Source: Deltaproteobacteria bacterium (GTDB lineage: Bacteria; Desulfobacterota; Syntrophorhabdia; Syntrophorhabdales; Syntrophorhabdaceae). Taken from it: DNA of 6,289 nt. The translations under genes were made by a program, and so were the position numbers. Every line of letters starts with the position of its first letter. Within the stretch, counting starts at the first letter, position 1. This document shows positions 1 through 5,670 of the stretch, one piece after another. The notes below the pieces were generated by a model. The model searched no databases. It saw only the letters and a program-made list of their open reading frames with translations, and was not told the DNA's origin. The stretch covers positions 1 through 6,289 of the forward strand of contig DNYO01000310.1 in the NCBI GenBank assembly GCA_003506795.1, written 5' to 3'.

Positions 1-1736
1 GCCTCGTCCTGGCCGATGACGCGCCGATGGATATTCTCTTCCATATGTACGAGCTTGTCCATTTCCCCCTCGAGCATTTTCGATACGGGGATGCCCGTCC
101 ATTTGGAGACTACCCTTGCTATGTCTTCCTCGTCGACCTCTTCTTTCAGCATCTTCTTGCCTTTCTGGAGCGCGGCAAGGTCGTCATTCTTCTGTTTCAA
201 TTCCTGTTCCAGGGTGGTAATCGTGCCGTAGCGGATCTCCGCTACCCTTCCGAAATCACCCTTGCGTTCCAGTTCATCCGCCTGGGTTCTGGCCTGGTCG
301 ATCTTCTCTTTTATCTCGGAGCTCCCCGTGATGAGGGTTTTTTCCTGCTCCCAGTGTTTGCGCCTGCCTTCGACATCCTTTTTCAGTTCCGCCAGTTCAT
401 CCTGAAGTTTCTTCCTGCGTTCCTTGGATGCCTCGTCCTTTTCCTTCTTAAGCGCCTCGATCTCGATCTCGGACTGAATGATCTTCCGCTCGATCTCGTC
501 GATCTCGGTGGGCACACTGTCGATCTCCATGCGGAGTCTCGATGAGGCCTCGTCAACGAGGTCGATTGCCTTGTCCGGGAGAAACCTGTCGGTGATATAG
601 CGATGCGACAGCGTTGCCGCTGCAATGAGCGCCGGATCCTTGATGACCACACGGTGATGGAGTTCATACTTTTCCTTGAGACCCCTGAGGATGGCTATAG
701 TCTCTTCGACAGATGGTTCACCCACGTAGACAGGCTGAAAACGCCTTTCCAGTGCGGCGTCCTTCTCTATGTACTTGCGGTATTCATCGAGGGTGGTGGC
801 CCCGATGCACCTCAACTCCCCCCGGGCCAGGGCCGGTTTGAGCATGTTCGACGCGTCGACGGCTCCCTGTGCACCGCCGGCGCCGACTATGGTATGGAGT
901 TCATCGATGAAAAGAATGACCGTACCCGACGCTTCGTCGATCTCCTTGAGGACCGCCTTGAGCCTGTCTTCAAACTCGCCCCGGTATTTCGCTCCTGCGA
1001 GCAGGGAGCCGAGGTCGAGGGAAAGGACGCGCTTGTTCTTGAGGGTCTCGGGGATGTCGCCTGAAATGATACGCTGCGCAAGACCTTCCACGATGGCTGT
1101 CTTGCCGACGCCGGGCTCGCCTATGATAACGGGGTTGTTCTTCGTTCTGCGCGAAAGGACCTGCATGACCCTGCGGACCTCTTCGTCGCGGCCGATGACC
1201 GGATCGAGCTTGCCCTTGCGGGCTTCTTCCGTCAAATCACGGCAGTAGCGCTGAAGGGCCTGGTATTTCTCTTCGGGGGCCTGGTCGGTCACGCGCTGGG
1301 TTCCCCTGAGGTCCTTAAGGACGGTATATATGCTGTCTTTTGTTATCCCGTATATCCTTAACGTTGCCGCAGCCGGGCCGTCTTTTCCATCAGCTATGCC
1401 GATGAGCAGGTGCTCTGTACTCACGAATTCGTCCTTGAGCCTTTCCGCTTCGGCGAAAGCCGTATCAAGGGTCTGTTTGAAACGGGAGGAAATGTAAGTC
1501 TGAACGCCGCCTTCGACGCGGGGTATCTTCGCAAGCTCCCGCTCCAGGTCACGCGCGATGATATCGGCCTTTGCGCCGAGCTTGTCCAGTATGGGTCGTA
1601 TGATCCCTTCCTTCTGGGAGACAAGCGCAAAGAGAAGATGTTCGTTTTCGATACTCTGCTGACCCAGGGATTCAGCTTTTTTTTGAGCCTCCTGAATGGC
1701 TTCCTGGGCCTTGATGGTCAGTTTTTCCCAGTTCAT
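1..1736 (-). CDS. clpB: ClpB disaggregase, N-terminal 578 codons (cut by window edge)
   Basis: ClpB is a cytosolic hexameric AAA+ chaperone that, with DnaK, threads proteins out of aggregates using ATP. The visible part runs from the start to just past the middle domain. Residues 1-145 are the double-repeat Clp N domain. The first ATPase domain has Walker A GEPGVGKT (206-213, Lys212), the pore loop KYRGEFE (250-256, Tyr251), Walker B VILFIDE (273-279, catalytic Glu279) and arginine fingers Arg331/Arg332. These fall at the same numbers as in E. coli ClpB. A charged coiled-coil middle domain spans about 410-530 and includes Tyr503. The second ATPase domain begins with WTGIPVSKM (546-554) and is lost at position 1. 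The ATG at 1736-1734 follows GAGGTGG by 5 bases and gives the family-typical start MNWEKLTIKAQEAI. The long middle domain separates ClpB from ClpA and ClpC. No frameshift is seen. Confidence 0.98.
   Translation of the reverse strand, partial: MNWEKLTIKAQEAIQEAQKKAESLGQQSIENEHLLFALVSQKEGIIRPILDKLGAKADIIARDLERELAKIPRVEGGVQTYISSRFKQTLDTAFAEAERLKDEFVSTEHLLIGIADGKDGPAAATLRIYGITKDSIYTVLKDLRGTQRVTDQAPEEKYQALQRYCRDLTEEARKGKLDPVIGRDEEVRRVMQVLSRRTKNNPVIIGEPGVGKTAIVEGLAQRIISGDIPETLKNKRVLSLDLGSLLAGAKYRGEFEDRLKAVLKEIDEASGTVILFIDELHTIVGAGGAQGAVDASNMLKPALARGELRCIGATTLDEYRKYIEKDAALERRFQPVYVGEPSVEETIAILRGLKEKYELHHRVVIKDPALIAAATLSHRYITDRFLPDKAIDLVDEASSRLRMEIDSVPTEIDEIERKIIQSEIEIEALKKEKDEASKERRKKLQDELAELKKDVEGRRKHWEQEKTLITGSSEIKEKIDQARTQADELERKGDFGRVAEIRYGTITTLEQELKQKNDDLAALQKGKKMLKEEVDEEDIARVVSKWTGIPVSKMLEGEMDKLVHMEENIHRRVIGQDE
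1290..1307 (-). promoter_or_regulatory. Candidate internal translation start in clpB (codon 149 GTG)
   Basis: A GTG at 1292-1290 encodes Val149 of ClpB and is preceded, after 9 bases, by the Shine-Dalgarno-like AGGGGA (1307-1302). E. coli makes a shorter ClpB lacking the N domain from a GTG at Val149, in the same linker between N domain and first ATPase domain. The matching codon, position and ribosome-binding-like sequence are seen here; actual use of the site is inferred. Confidence 0.45.
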
Positions 1737-1741
1737 TGCGT

Positions 1742-1748
1742 CCACCTC
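1742..1748 (-). promoter_or_regulatory. clpB ribosome-binding site
   Basis: On the minus strand GAGGTGG lies 5 bases before the ATG at 1736. It is a good match to the anti-Shine-Dalgarno sequence and fixes the clpB start. Confidence 0.8.
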
Positions 1749-1842
1749 GTAAGATATTGTCAATCCGTCCTCAGCGGCACAGCCGCCCTGGATACATCCG
1801 TGTTAATATACTTCAAAGGGTGAAATCCGAAATCTTAGCTAA

Positions 1843-1870
1843 AATATAAGCACGATATCCCGAGAATCAA
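1843..1870 (-). promoter_or_regulatory. Candidate sigma-70-type promoter for clpB
   Basis: Reading the minus strand, TTGATT (1870-1865) and TATATT (1848-1843) are separated by 16 bases. Transcription would start near 1836, giving a leader of about 100 bases before clpB. Both boxes are near consensus, but this is an AT-rich stretch where chance matches occur. Confidence 0.5.
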
Positions 1871-1973
1871 CGGTTTGGCTCTGCCGGGGAAGGGGACATT
1901 TCCAGGGCGTCCGGGCAATCCCGACAGAACACAGGAGCGATGGACCATCCGCCCGGGAAGATACGCGACCCTT

Positions 1974-2002
1974 TTGACATCACCCCCCCGTTATGCTAAA
2001 GA
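1974..2002 (+). promoter_or_regulatory. Candidate promoter for the sulfur carrier/ttuA pair
   Basis: A perfect TTGACA (1974-1979) is followed after 17 bases by TAAAGA (1997-2002), a weak -10 box with 3 of 6 consensus bases. The start point would fall at about 2009-2010, on or next to the ATG at 2010. The spacer contains a run of seven C (1983-1989). The weak -10 box keeps confidence low. Confidence 0.33.
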
Positions 2003-2009
2003 AATAGCC

Positions 2010-2198
2010 ATGAACGTCAACTGGGAGGGAAAAGAGTATGTCTTCGAGAAGCCGATGCTCGTTTCCCGGCTCCTGGAGAAACTCGAGGTCAGCAAAGAGG
2101 GGCATCTCGTGGTCGCCAACAACCGGCTGGTCACCGAGGACCACCGACTCGGAGCCGATGATATCGTAAGGGTCATACGGGTTGTATCGGGCGGATGA
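2010..2198 (+). CDS. ThiS/MoaD/TtuB-like ubiquitin-fold sulfur carrier protein
   Basis: This 62-residue protein has the features of a beta-grasp sulfur carrier: an N-terminal strand pair (MNVNWEGKEYVFEKP), a helix with VSRLLEKLEV, the strand HLVVANNRLV, a turn with LGADDIVRVI and the C-terminal tail VVSGG. In this family the terminal Gly-Gly carboxylate is adenylated by an E1-like enzyme (ThiF/MoeB/TtuC type), then turned into a thiocarboxylate that gives sulfur to a partner. No such E1 gene, and no thiG or moaE, lies in the window. The gene overlaps the downstream TtuA-type thiolase by 4 bases (ATGA), which points to a TtuB-like role in tRNA thiolation rather than thiamine or molybdopterin synthesis. 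The start at 2010 is chosen because it gives the normal family length; the frame stays open upstream to about 1875, but the extra residues are Pro/Arg-rich and unlike the family. No clear Shine-Dalgarno sequence precedes it. Confidence 0.88.
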   Translation: MNVNWEGKEYVFEKPMLVSRLLEKLEVSKEGHLVVANNRLVTEDHRLGADDIVRVIRVVSGG

Positions 2199-3136
2199 AG
2201 TGCAAGATCTGCGGACAGACGGCGAGCATCAACCTGCGGTCCCACAAGACCGCCTTCTGTGATACACATTTTCTTACTTTTTTTGAAAAGAGGGTAAACA
2301 CCACCATCCGGCGGTACAAGCTCATCGGCGACGGTGATCGTCCGGTGGTCGCCGTTTCGGGCGGCAAGGACTCGCTTTCCCTCTGGGTTTTTCTGACGAG
2401 GATGGGCTACGCTGCCGACGGCGTGTATGTCAATCTCGGCATCGGTGACTATTCCCGGGTGTCTTTGGAGAAGATCAAGGCCGTTGCCGACAGGATCGGA
2501 AGAAAGGTCTTTATCTTTCACGTGGCCGATGTTTTCGGCAGGGGCATCAGCGACGTGGCGAAGGCCCTGCGCCGGGTACCCTGTTCCGCGTGCGGCATGA
2601 TAAAGCGGTATGTCATGAACAGGGTCTGTATGGACAAAGGCTACAACCTTTTGCTGACGGGGCACAACCTTGACGATGAGGCGGCCGCCCTCTTCGGAAA
2701 TGTGCTTTACTGGAAGAAAGAATATCTGTGGAGAAAGGACATATCTCTTGACGAAAGGGAAGGCCATCTGTCGCGGAAGGCCAAGCCGTTCTTTCTGTGC
2801 TCGGAGCGAGAGGTGGCCGCGTACGCCATCATCTCCGGCATCGATTACATATATGAAGAGTGCCCCTACGCAAAGGGGGCCAAGACCATCTTGTATAAAG
2901 GGATCCTGGGCAAGCTCGAGGAAACCTCTCCGGGAACGAAGCTCATGTTCGTCAAGGGATATCTGAAAGAGCTCACGGAAATGAAGGCGCTCAATCAGAG
3001 GGACGGCGAGGCGTCAGGGGAAATGCAGTACTGTGCCACCTGCGGATACCCGTCCGGCGGCGAAGAATGCGGTTACTGCCGGACCCTTCAGAAATTTGAG
3101 CTTCCTTACTCTGCCGGGTTCGAGGAATATGGTTGA
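2195..3136 (+). CDS. ttuA: TtuA/Ncs6-type tRNA 2-thiolation enzyme (PP-loop, Fe-S, two zinc fingers)
   Basis: This 313-residue cytosolic enzyme belongs to the TtcA/TtuA group of ATP-dependent tRNA thiolases, which adenylate a base and replace its oxygen with sulfur. Visible in order: an N-terminal zinc finger (Cys3, Cys6, Cys22, His25), the PP-loop SGGKDS (55-60), the pair PCSACG (Cys130, Cys133), GHNLDDEA (156-163), a third cluster cysteine in EECPYAKG (Cys223), and a C-terminal zinc finger (Cys280, Cys283, Cys292, Cys295). Cys130, Cys133 and Cys223 match, as I recall, the three [4Fe-4S] ligands of Thermus TtuA (130, 133, 222). The two zinc fingers favour TtuA/Ncs6 over the shorter TtcA, which acts on C32. 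TtuA acts on U54 and Ncs6 on U34, so the target base here is undecided. The start overlaps the carrier's stop (ATGA), implying coupled translation. All family-defining residues are present. Confidence 0.9.
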   Translation: MKCKICGQTASINLRSHKTAFCDTHFLTFFEKRVNTTIRRYKLIGDGDRPVVAVSGGKDSLSLWVFLTRMGYAADGVYVNLGIGDYSRVSLEKIKAVADRIGRKVFIFHVADVFGRGISDVAKALRRVPCSACGMIKRYVMNRVCMDKGYNLLLTGHNLDDEAAALFGNVLYWKKEYLWRKDISLDEREGHLSRKAKPFFLCSEREVAAYAIISGIDYIYEECPYAKGAKTILYKGILGKLEETSPGTKLMFVKGYLKELTEMKALNQRDGEASGEMQYCATCGYPSGGEECGYCRTLQKFELPYSAGFEEYG

Positions 3137-3142
3137 TATCAA
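3133..3142. repeat. Perfect 10-base palindrome beside a -35 box
   Basis: TTGATATCAA is a perfect inverted repeat overlapping the ttuA stop codon and ending immediately before the TTGACA at 3143. Its position would suit an operator for the downstream promoter. It lacks the 4-base spacer of an FNR site (TTGAT-N4-ATCAA), so I assign no regulator. A second 8-base palindrome, CGGGCCCG (3153-3160), lies in the promoter spacer. Both may be chance. Confidence 0.3.
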
Positions 3143-3171
3143 TTGACAGGGGCGGGCCCGGGTGACATAAT
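3143..3171 (+). promoter_or_regulatory. Strong sigma-70-type promoter for the GAF gene and mreB
   Basis: TTGACA (3143-3148, perfect) and CATAAT (3166-3171, 5 of 6) are separated by exactly 17 bases. This is the best promoter in the window, and it sits in the only gap (47 bases) between ttuA and the GAF gene. The predicted start point, about 3178, is only some 6 bases before the ATG at 3184, so the message would be almost leaderless. The spacer is very GC-rich. Confidence 0.72.
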
Positions 3172-3183
3172 TCGGGTATAAAA

Positions 3184-4554
3184 ATGATAGACAGGTTGTC
3201 GCAGCTTATCTTCAATATCTACGAGGCTTTTACCGTAGCGTTCTACATGCGGGAAAAGGACACCCTTGTGTGTCTCTCTTCGGTTACCTTTGCCAAAAGT
3301 TTCGATGATAAGAAGGGCATTCCCGTGGAGGGGACTCTTCCCGGCTGGGTGATCAAACACAACACTCCGCTCATCATACCCAACTTCGACAGGGACGAGG
3401 ACGCTCTTGGCTATTATGGCGCCAGTGAAGGAATAAAGTCTTTCATGGGATATCCCATGGACACAAAGGGCGTCATCATCGTTGACAGCAAGAAAAAATA
3501 TGTCTTTACCGATAAGGAGAAAAAGATACTCGGCTCTTTCGCGTCCCTCATTCACCAGGAAATCGAGCAGGAAAGAAAAGCGCTTCATGCCGAGGAAACG
3601 ATGGAGGAGTTATACGCGGAGAGACGAATTCTGAACCTCCTGTCCGCCCTGAACACATCCAAAGTATCTACCCCTGACGTCCTTACGGAGATACTGGGTC
3701 TTTCGGGAGGAACCTTCTGCTTCATCGGTATGGAGAAAAAGGGTCGTCTCGTCATCCAGGACGTGGTGGGTATCGAAAAGGACGATGCGGTAAAAAAAGA
3801 ATGTCACCCCGGCGAGAGCATCGCTTCGGTGGTTTTCGAGGGTGGCAGGGAACTGCTTCTTCCCCACGGCAGCGCCTATCTTCGAGAAAAATCCCTCTTA
3901 TTTCCGAATGAACCGTTCAAGGCACGCCAGTTTTTCGGTTTTCCCCTGATAACGGAAGACACGACCTTTGGGGTCATAGGCTTCGTTTCCCTTGACGAGA
4001 ACGAACTCAAGCAGAGCGCCATCGGCGCATTGAGAAATCTTTCCTGCCTTCTGTCACTCTATTTCACCGCCCAGTGGATGCGCGAGCACCTGGACAGGAT
4101 ACGGGACTTCGATCCCGTGACGGGCGCAGTACAGTTTCCCGTATTTCTAAACGTCGTGGAGACGATGGCCAGAAAGAATGAACGGTTTTCCATCCTCTGC
4201 GTCAAGCTGGGGAACATCGTCCTCTATAACAGAAAAATGGGTTCCGAAGGGACGAACGATCTCTTGAGGAGAATCTGCCAGGTCATCCGTTATTGTGCCG
4301 GGGGCAAGGCCTTCGTGGCCCGCAAGAACGGGGGCCGCTTCTTTGTTCTTCTTAAGGGCGGGGAGACCTTCGAAACGAGAAACATGATGAAGCTTCTCTA
4401 CCATGCCGTGGGTAAAAGCCTGTCAGAGGAAGGGCTGTCTGCGGGAGCCGGAATGATAGAACTCGGCACGGTCAGCTATCCCGACGATTCGCCCGACCTG
4501 TGGGAGCTTTTTGACAGGATAGAAGAAAAGAAAATACGCAAATTCATTGAATAA
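3184..4554 (+). CDS. Tandem GAF-like protein with catalytically degenerate GGDEF domain
   Basis: This 456-residue protein has no signal peptide or membrane segment and should be cytosolic. Residues 1-125 look like a GAF domain (GTLPGWVIKHNTPLIIPNF, 50-68; then GYPMDTKGVIIVDSKK, 89-104). Residues 125-150 are a charged helix, probably a coiled-coil linker. Residues 150-290 look like a second GAF domain (PGESIASVVFEGGRELLLP, 209-227; GFPLITEDTTFGVIGFVSL, 252-270). Residues 308-450 follow a GGDEF fold: DPVTGA (310-315, usual DxLTGL), NGGRFFVLL (382-390, replacing GGDEF) and GTVSYPDDSPDLWELF (428-443). The GGDEF motif reads GGRFF, and the metal-binding Asp of the first strand is replaced (CVKLGN, 339-344), so it should not make cyclic di-GMP; a binding or scaffold role is more likely. 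The ATG at 3184 is the most upstream possible start, since an in-frame stop lies at 3163-3165. The gene ends 13 bases before mreB, implying a shared job. The ligand is unknown. Confidence 0.88.
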   Translation: MIDRLSQLIFNIYEAFTVAFYMREKDTLVCLSSVTFAKSFDDKKGIPVEGTLPGWVIKHNTPLIIPNFDRDEDALGYYGASEGIKSFMGYPMDTKGVIIVDSKKKYVFTDKEKKILGSFASLIHQEIEQERKALHAEETMEELYAERRILNLLSALNTSKVSTPDVLTEILGLSGGTFCFIGMEKKGRLVIQDVVGIEKDDAVKKECHPGESIASVVFEGGRELLLPHGSAYLREKSLLFPNEPFKARQFFGFPLITEDTTFGVIGFVSLDENELKQSAIGALRNLSCLLSLYFTAQWMREHLDRIRDFDPVTGAVQFPVFLNVVETMARKNERFSILCVKLGNIVLYNRKMGSEGTNDLLRRICQVIRYCAGGKAFVARKNGGRFFVLLKGGETFETRNMMKLLYHAVGKSLSEEGLSAGAGMIELGTVSYPDDSPDLWELFDRIEEKKIRKFIE

Positions 4555-4560
4555 GGAGGA
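4553..4560 (+). promoter_or_regulatory. mreB Shine-Dalgarno sequence overlapping the upstream stop codon
   Basis: AAGGAGGA begins inside the TAA stop (4552-4554) of the GAF/GGDEF gene and lies 7 bases before the ATG at 4568. This strong site decides the mreB start against the TTG at 4547. Ribosomes finishing the upstream gene would stop on it, so coupling or interference is likely. Confidence 0.85.
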
Positions 4561-4567
4561 AGGGGGC

Positions 4568-5599
4568 ATGGGTTTCTTCAGACAATTGTTCGGAATGTTT
4601 TCAACGCACCTTGCAATGGACCTTGGTACGGCGAACACTCTGATCTATATGAAGGGGGAGGGTATTGTTCTCAATCAGCCGTCCGTTGTCGCCATTGACA
4701 ACAATTCCGGAAAGGTCATCGCCGTCGGCAAGGAGGCGAAGGAATACATCGGCAGAACGCCCCCCAACATCAGCGCCATACGTCCTCTGAAGGATGGGGT
4801 AATCGCCGACTTCGACGTGGCCAAGGCGATGATCAAGTATTTTCTCAAGGTCGTCAGCAACGAGCGGAAGATATCGAAACCCAGGATGGTCGTCGGTGTG
4901 CCTTCGGGCATAACCCAGGTGGAGAAGAAGGCCGTCATCGATGCCTGCTTCCAGGTCGGCATACGCGACGTACATCTTATCGAGGAACCCATGGCCGCGT
5001 CCATCGGCGCAGGTATGCCCATTGAGCTGCCGAGGGGCAACATGATCATAGACATCGGCGGCGGTACCACGGAGGTTGCCATCATCAGCCTTTCGGCCGT
5101 GGCATACAGCGAGTCTCTGAGGGTTGCCGGCGATGAACTCGACGAGGCCATTGTCCGGTATCTTCAGAAAAAGCACCAGCTTGCCATAGGGGTGATCGCG
5201 GCGGAGAAGATAAAGATAGAGGGTGCGTCGGCCTACCCCATCGACTCCTTAAGCGACTCCATCAATGTCGTGGGAAAGGACTTGCTCACAAGCATACCCA
5301 GGAGTCTCAAGATATCGAAGGAAGAGGTCCGCGAGGCCATCGAAGAACCTGTCTCGGCCATTCTCGATTCTGTGAGGAGGGCCCTTGAGAAGCTTCCGGC
5401 AGAGTTCGTCTCCGACCTCAACGAGACGGGCATTGTCCTGACAGGCGGAGGAGCGCTCCTCAAAGGGCTTGACCAGCGGATCGAGAACGAAACGGGTATA
5501 AATGTGACGGTAGCCGATGACCCCCTCGTATCGGTAACCATGGGCTGCGGTAAGGCCCTCGAAGAACTGCCGAAATATAAGAAGGTGTTTATCAACTAA
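4568..5599 (+). CDS. mreB: Rod-shape-determining actin homologue MreB
   Basis: MreB forms ATP-dependent filaments under the inner membrane and guides the elongation machinery that builds the side-wall peptidoglycan. This 343-residue protein has the usual family length. It starts with MGFFRQLFGMFS, which fits the amphipathic membrane-binding helix known at the MreB N terminus. Actin-fold nucleotide motifs follow: phosphate-1 DLGTANTLIY (18-27), IEEPMAASIGAGM (138-150), phosphate-2 IDIGGGTTEVAII (161-173) and the adenosine motif GIVLTGGGALLKGLD (288-302). All appear intact, so an active ATPase is expected. The start at 4568 is set by the AAGGAGGA site 7 bases upstream. mreB is usually followed by mreC, mreD, a PBP2 gene and rodA; here it is followed at once by a terminator and a convergent helicase gene. 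This copy may be a stand-alone mreB or a paralogue (Mbl/MreBH type). Transcription probably comes from the promoter at 3143-3171. Confidence 0.97.
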   Translation: MGFFRQLFGMFSTHLAMDLGTANTLIYMKGEGIVLNQPSVVAIDNNSGKVIAVGKEAKEYIGRTPPNISAIRPLKDGVIADFDVAKAMIKYFLKVVSNERKISKPRMVVGVPSGITQVEKKAVIDACFQVGIRDVHLIEEPMAASIGAGMPIELPRGNMIIDIGGGTTEVAIISLSAVAYSESLRVAGDELDEAIVRYLQKKHQLAIGVIAAEKIKIEGASAYPIDSLSDSINVVGKDLLTSIPRSLKISKEEVREAIEEPVSAILDSVRRALEKLPAEFVSDLNETGIVLTGGGALLKGLDQRIENETGINVTVADDPLVSVTMGCGKALEELPKYKKVFIN

Positions 5600-5617
5600 A
5601 GAGAAAGGTGAACGGGT

Positions 5618-5670
5618 AAAAGAGCAAGCGGGCATGCGGGAGATTTCTTCCGCGTGCCCTTTGCGCTTTT
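5618..5670. terminator. Long hairpin, probable bidirectional terminator between convergent genes
   Basis: An inverted repeat has the core GGGCATGCGG (5630-5639) pairing with CCGCGTGCCC (5650-5659), with one U-G pair and a loop that can shrink to 4 bases. The arms extend outward with one bulged C and one mismatch to AAAA (5618-5621) paired with TTTT (5667-5670). Each strand therefore ends in a short T run, so it can stop mreB transcripts rightward and helicase transcripts leftward. The T runs are short (four), which tempers confidence. The outer arm overlaps the helicase stop codon (5671-5669). Confidence 0.8.

Larger units (their letters stand above)
1737..2009. other. Divergent intergenic region between clpB and the sulfur-carrier gene
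   Basis: This 273-base gap separates divergent genes and must hold both start regions. Reading left it has a sigma-70-like promoter (1843-1870), a leader of about 100 bases with a small GC hairpin (GCGGC-TGT-GCCGC, 1786-1774) and the clpB ribosome-binding site. Reading right it has a TTGACA element at 1974-1979. I found no CIRCE element (TTAGCACTC inverted repeat) and no convincing sigma-32 heat-shock promoter, so how clpB is heat-regulated is not visible. The stretch 1871-1970 shows no recognisable gene. Confidence 0.6.

Noticed and set aside
27..545. 172-residue plus-strand open frame
   Set aside because: It is antisense to the ClpB middle domain, whose minus-strand reading is clear and continuous.
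1758..1763. TTGACA on the minus strand just before clpB
   Set aside because: At normal spacing its -10 box would fall on the clpB start codon and nothing there resembles TATAAT.
1737..1880. Search for CIRCE or sigma-32 heat-shock elements before clpB
   Set aside because: No TTAGCACTC inverted repeat and no CTTGAAA/CCCCAT pair at proper spacing were found.
1940..1999. 19-codon leader-peptide candidate (ATG at 1940, TAA at 1997) with AGGAG just upstream
   Set aside because: AGGAG is only 2 bases from the ATG, too close for normal initiation, and the peptide shows no attenuator-like run of one amino acid.
1875..2009. 45-residue N-terminal extension of the sulfur carrier from a TTG
   Set aside because: The extension is Pro/Arg-rich, unlike sulfur carriers, and the ATG at 2010 gives the normal family length.
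1991..2767. 258-residue open frame on the minus strand antisense to the carrier and ttuA
   Set aside because: The plus strand here encodes two proteins with clear family motifs. The antisense frame shows no recognisable motif and is best explained as a shadow of their codon pattern.
4511..4516. TTGACA inside the GAF/GGDEF gene, possible mreB promoter
   Set aside because: It encodes Phe-Asp-Arg in the normal frame, and no acceptable -10 box lies 15-18 bases downstream.
4547..4567. TTG start adding 7 residues to MreB
   Set aside because: It would translate the Shine-Dalgarno sequence (KEEGG) and lacks its own ribosome-binding site; the ATG at 4568 matches MreB start and length.
4601..5176. 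191-residue minus-strand open frame, and another at 4675-5151, antisense to mreB
   Set aside because: Both lie inside unmistakable mreB coding sequence and show no family features.
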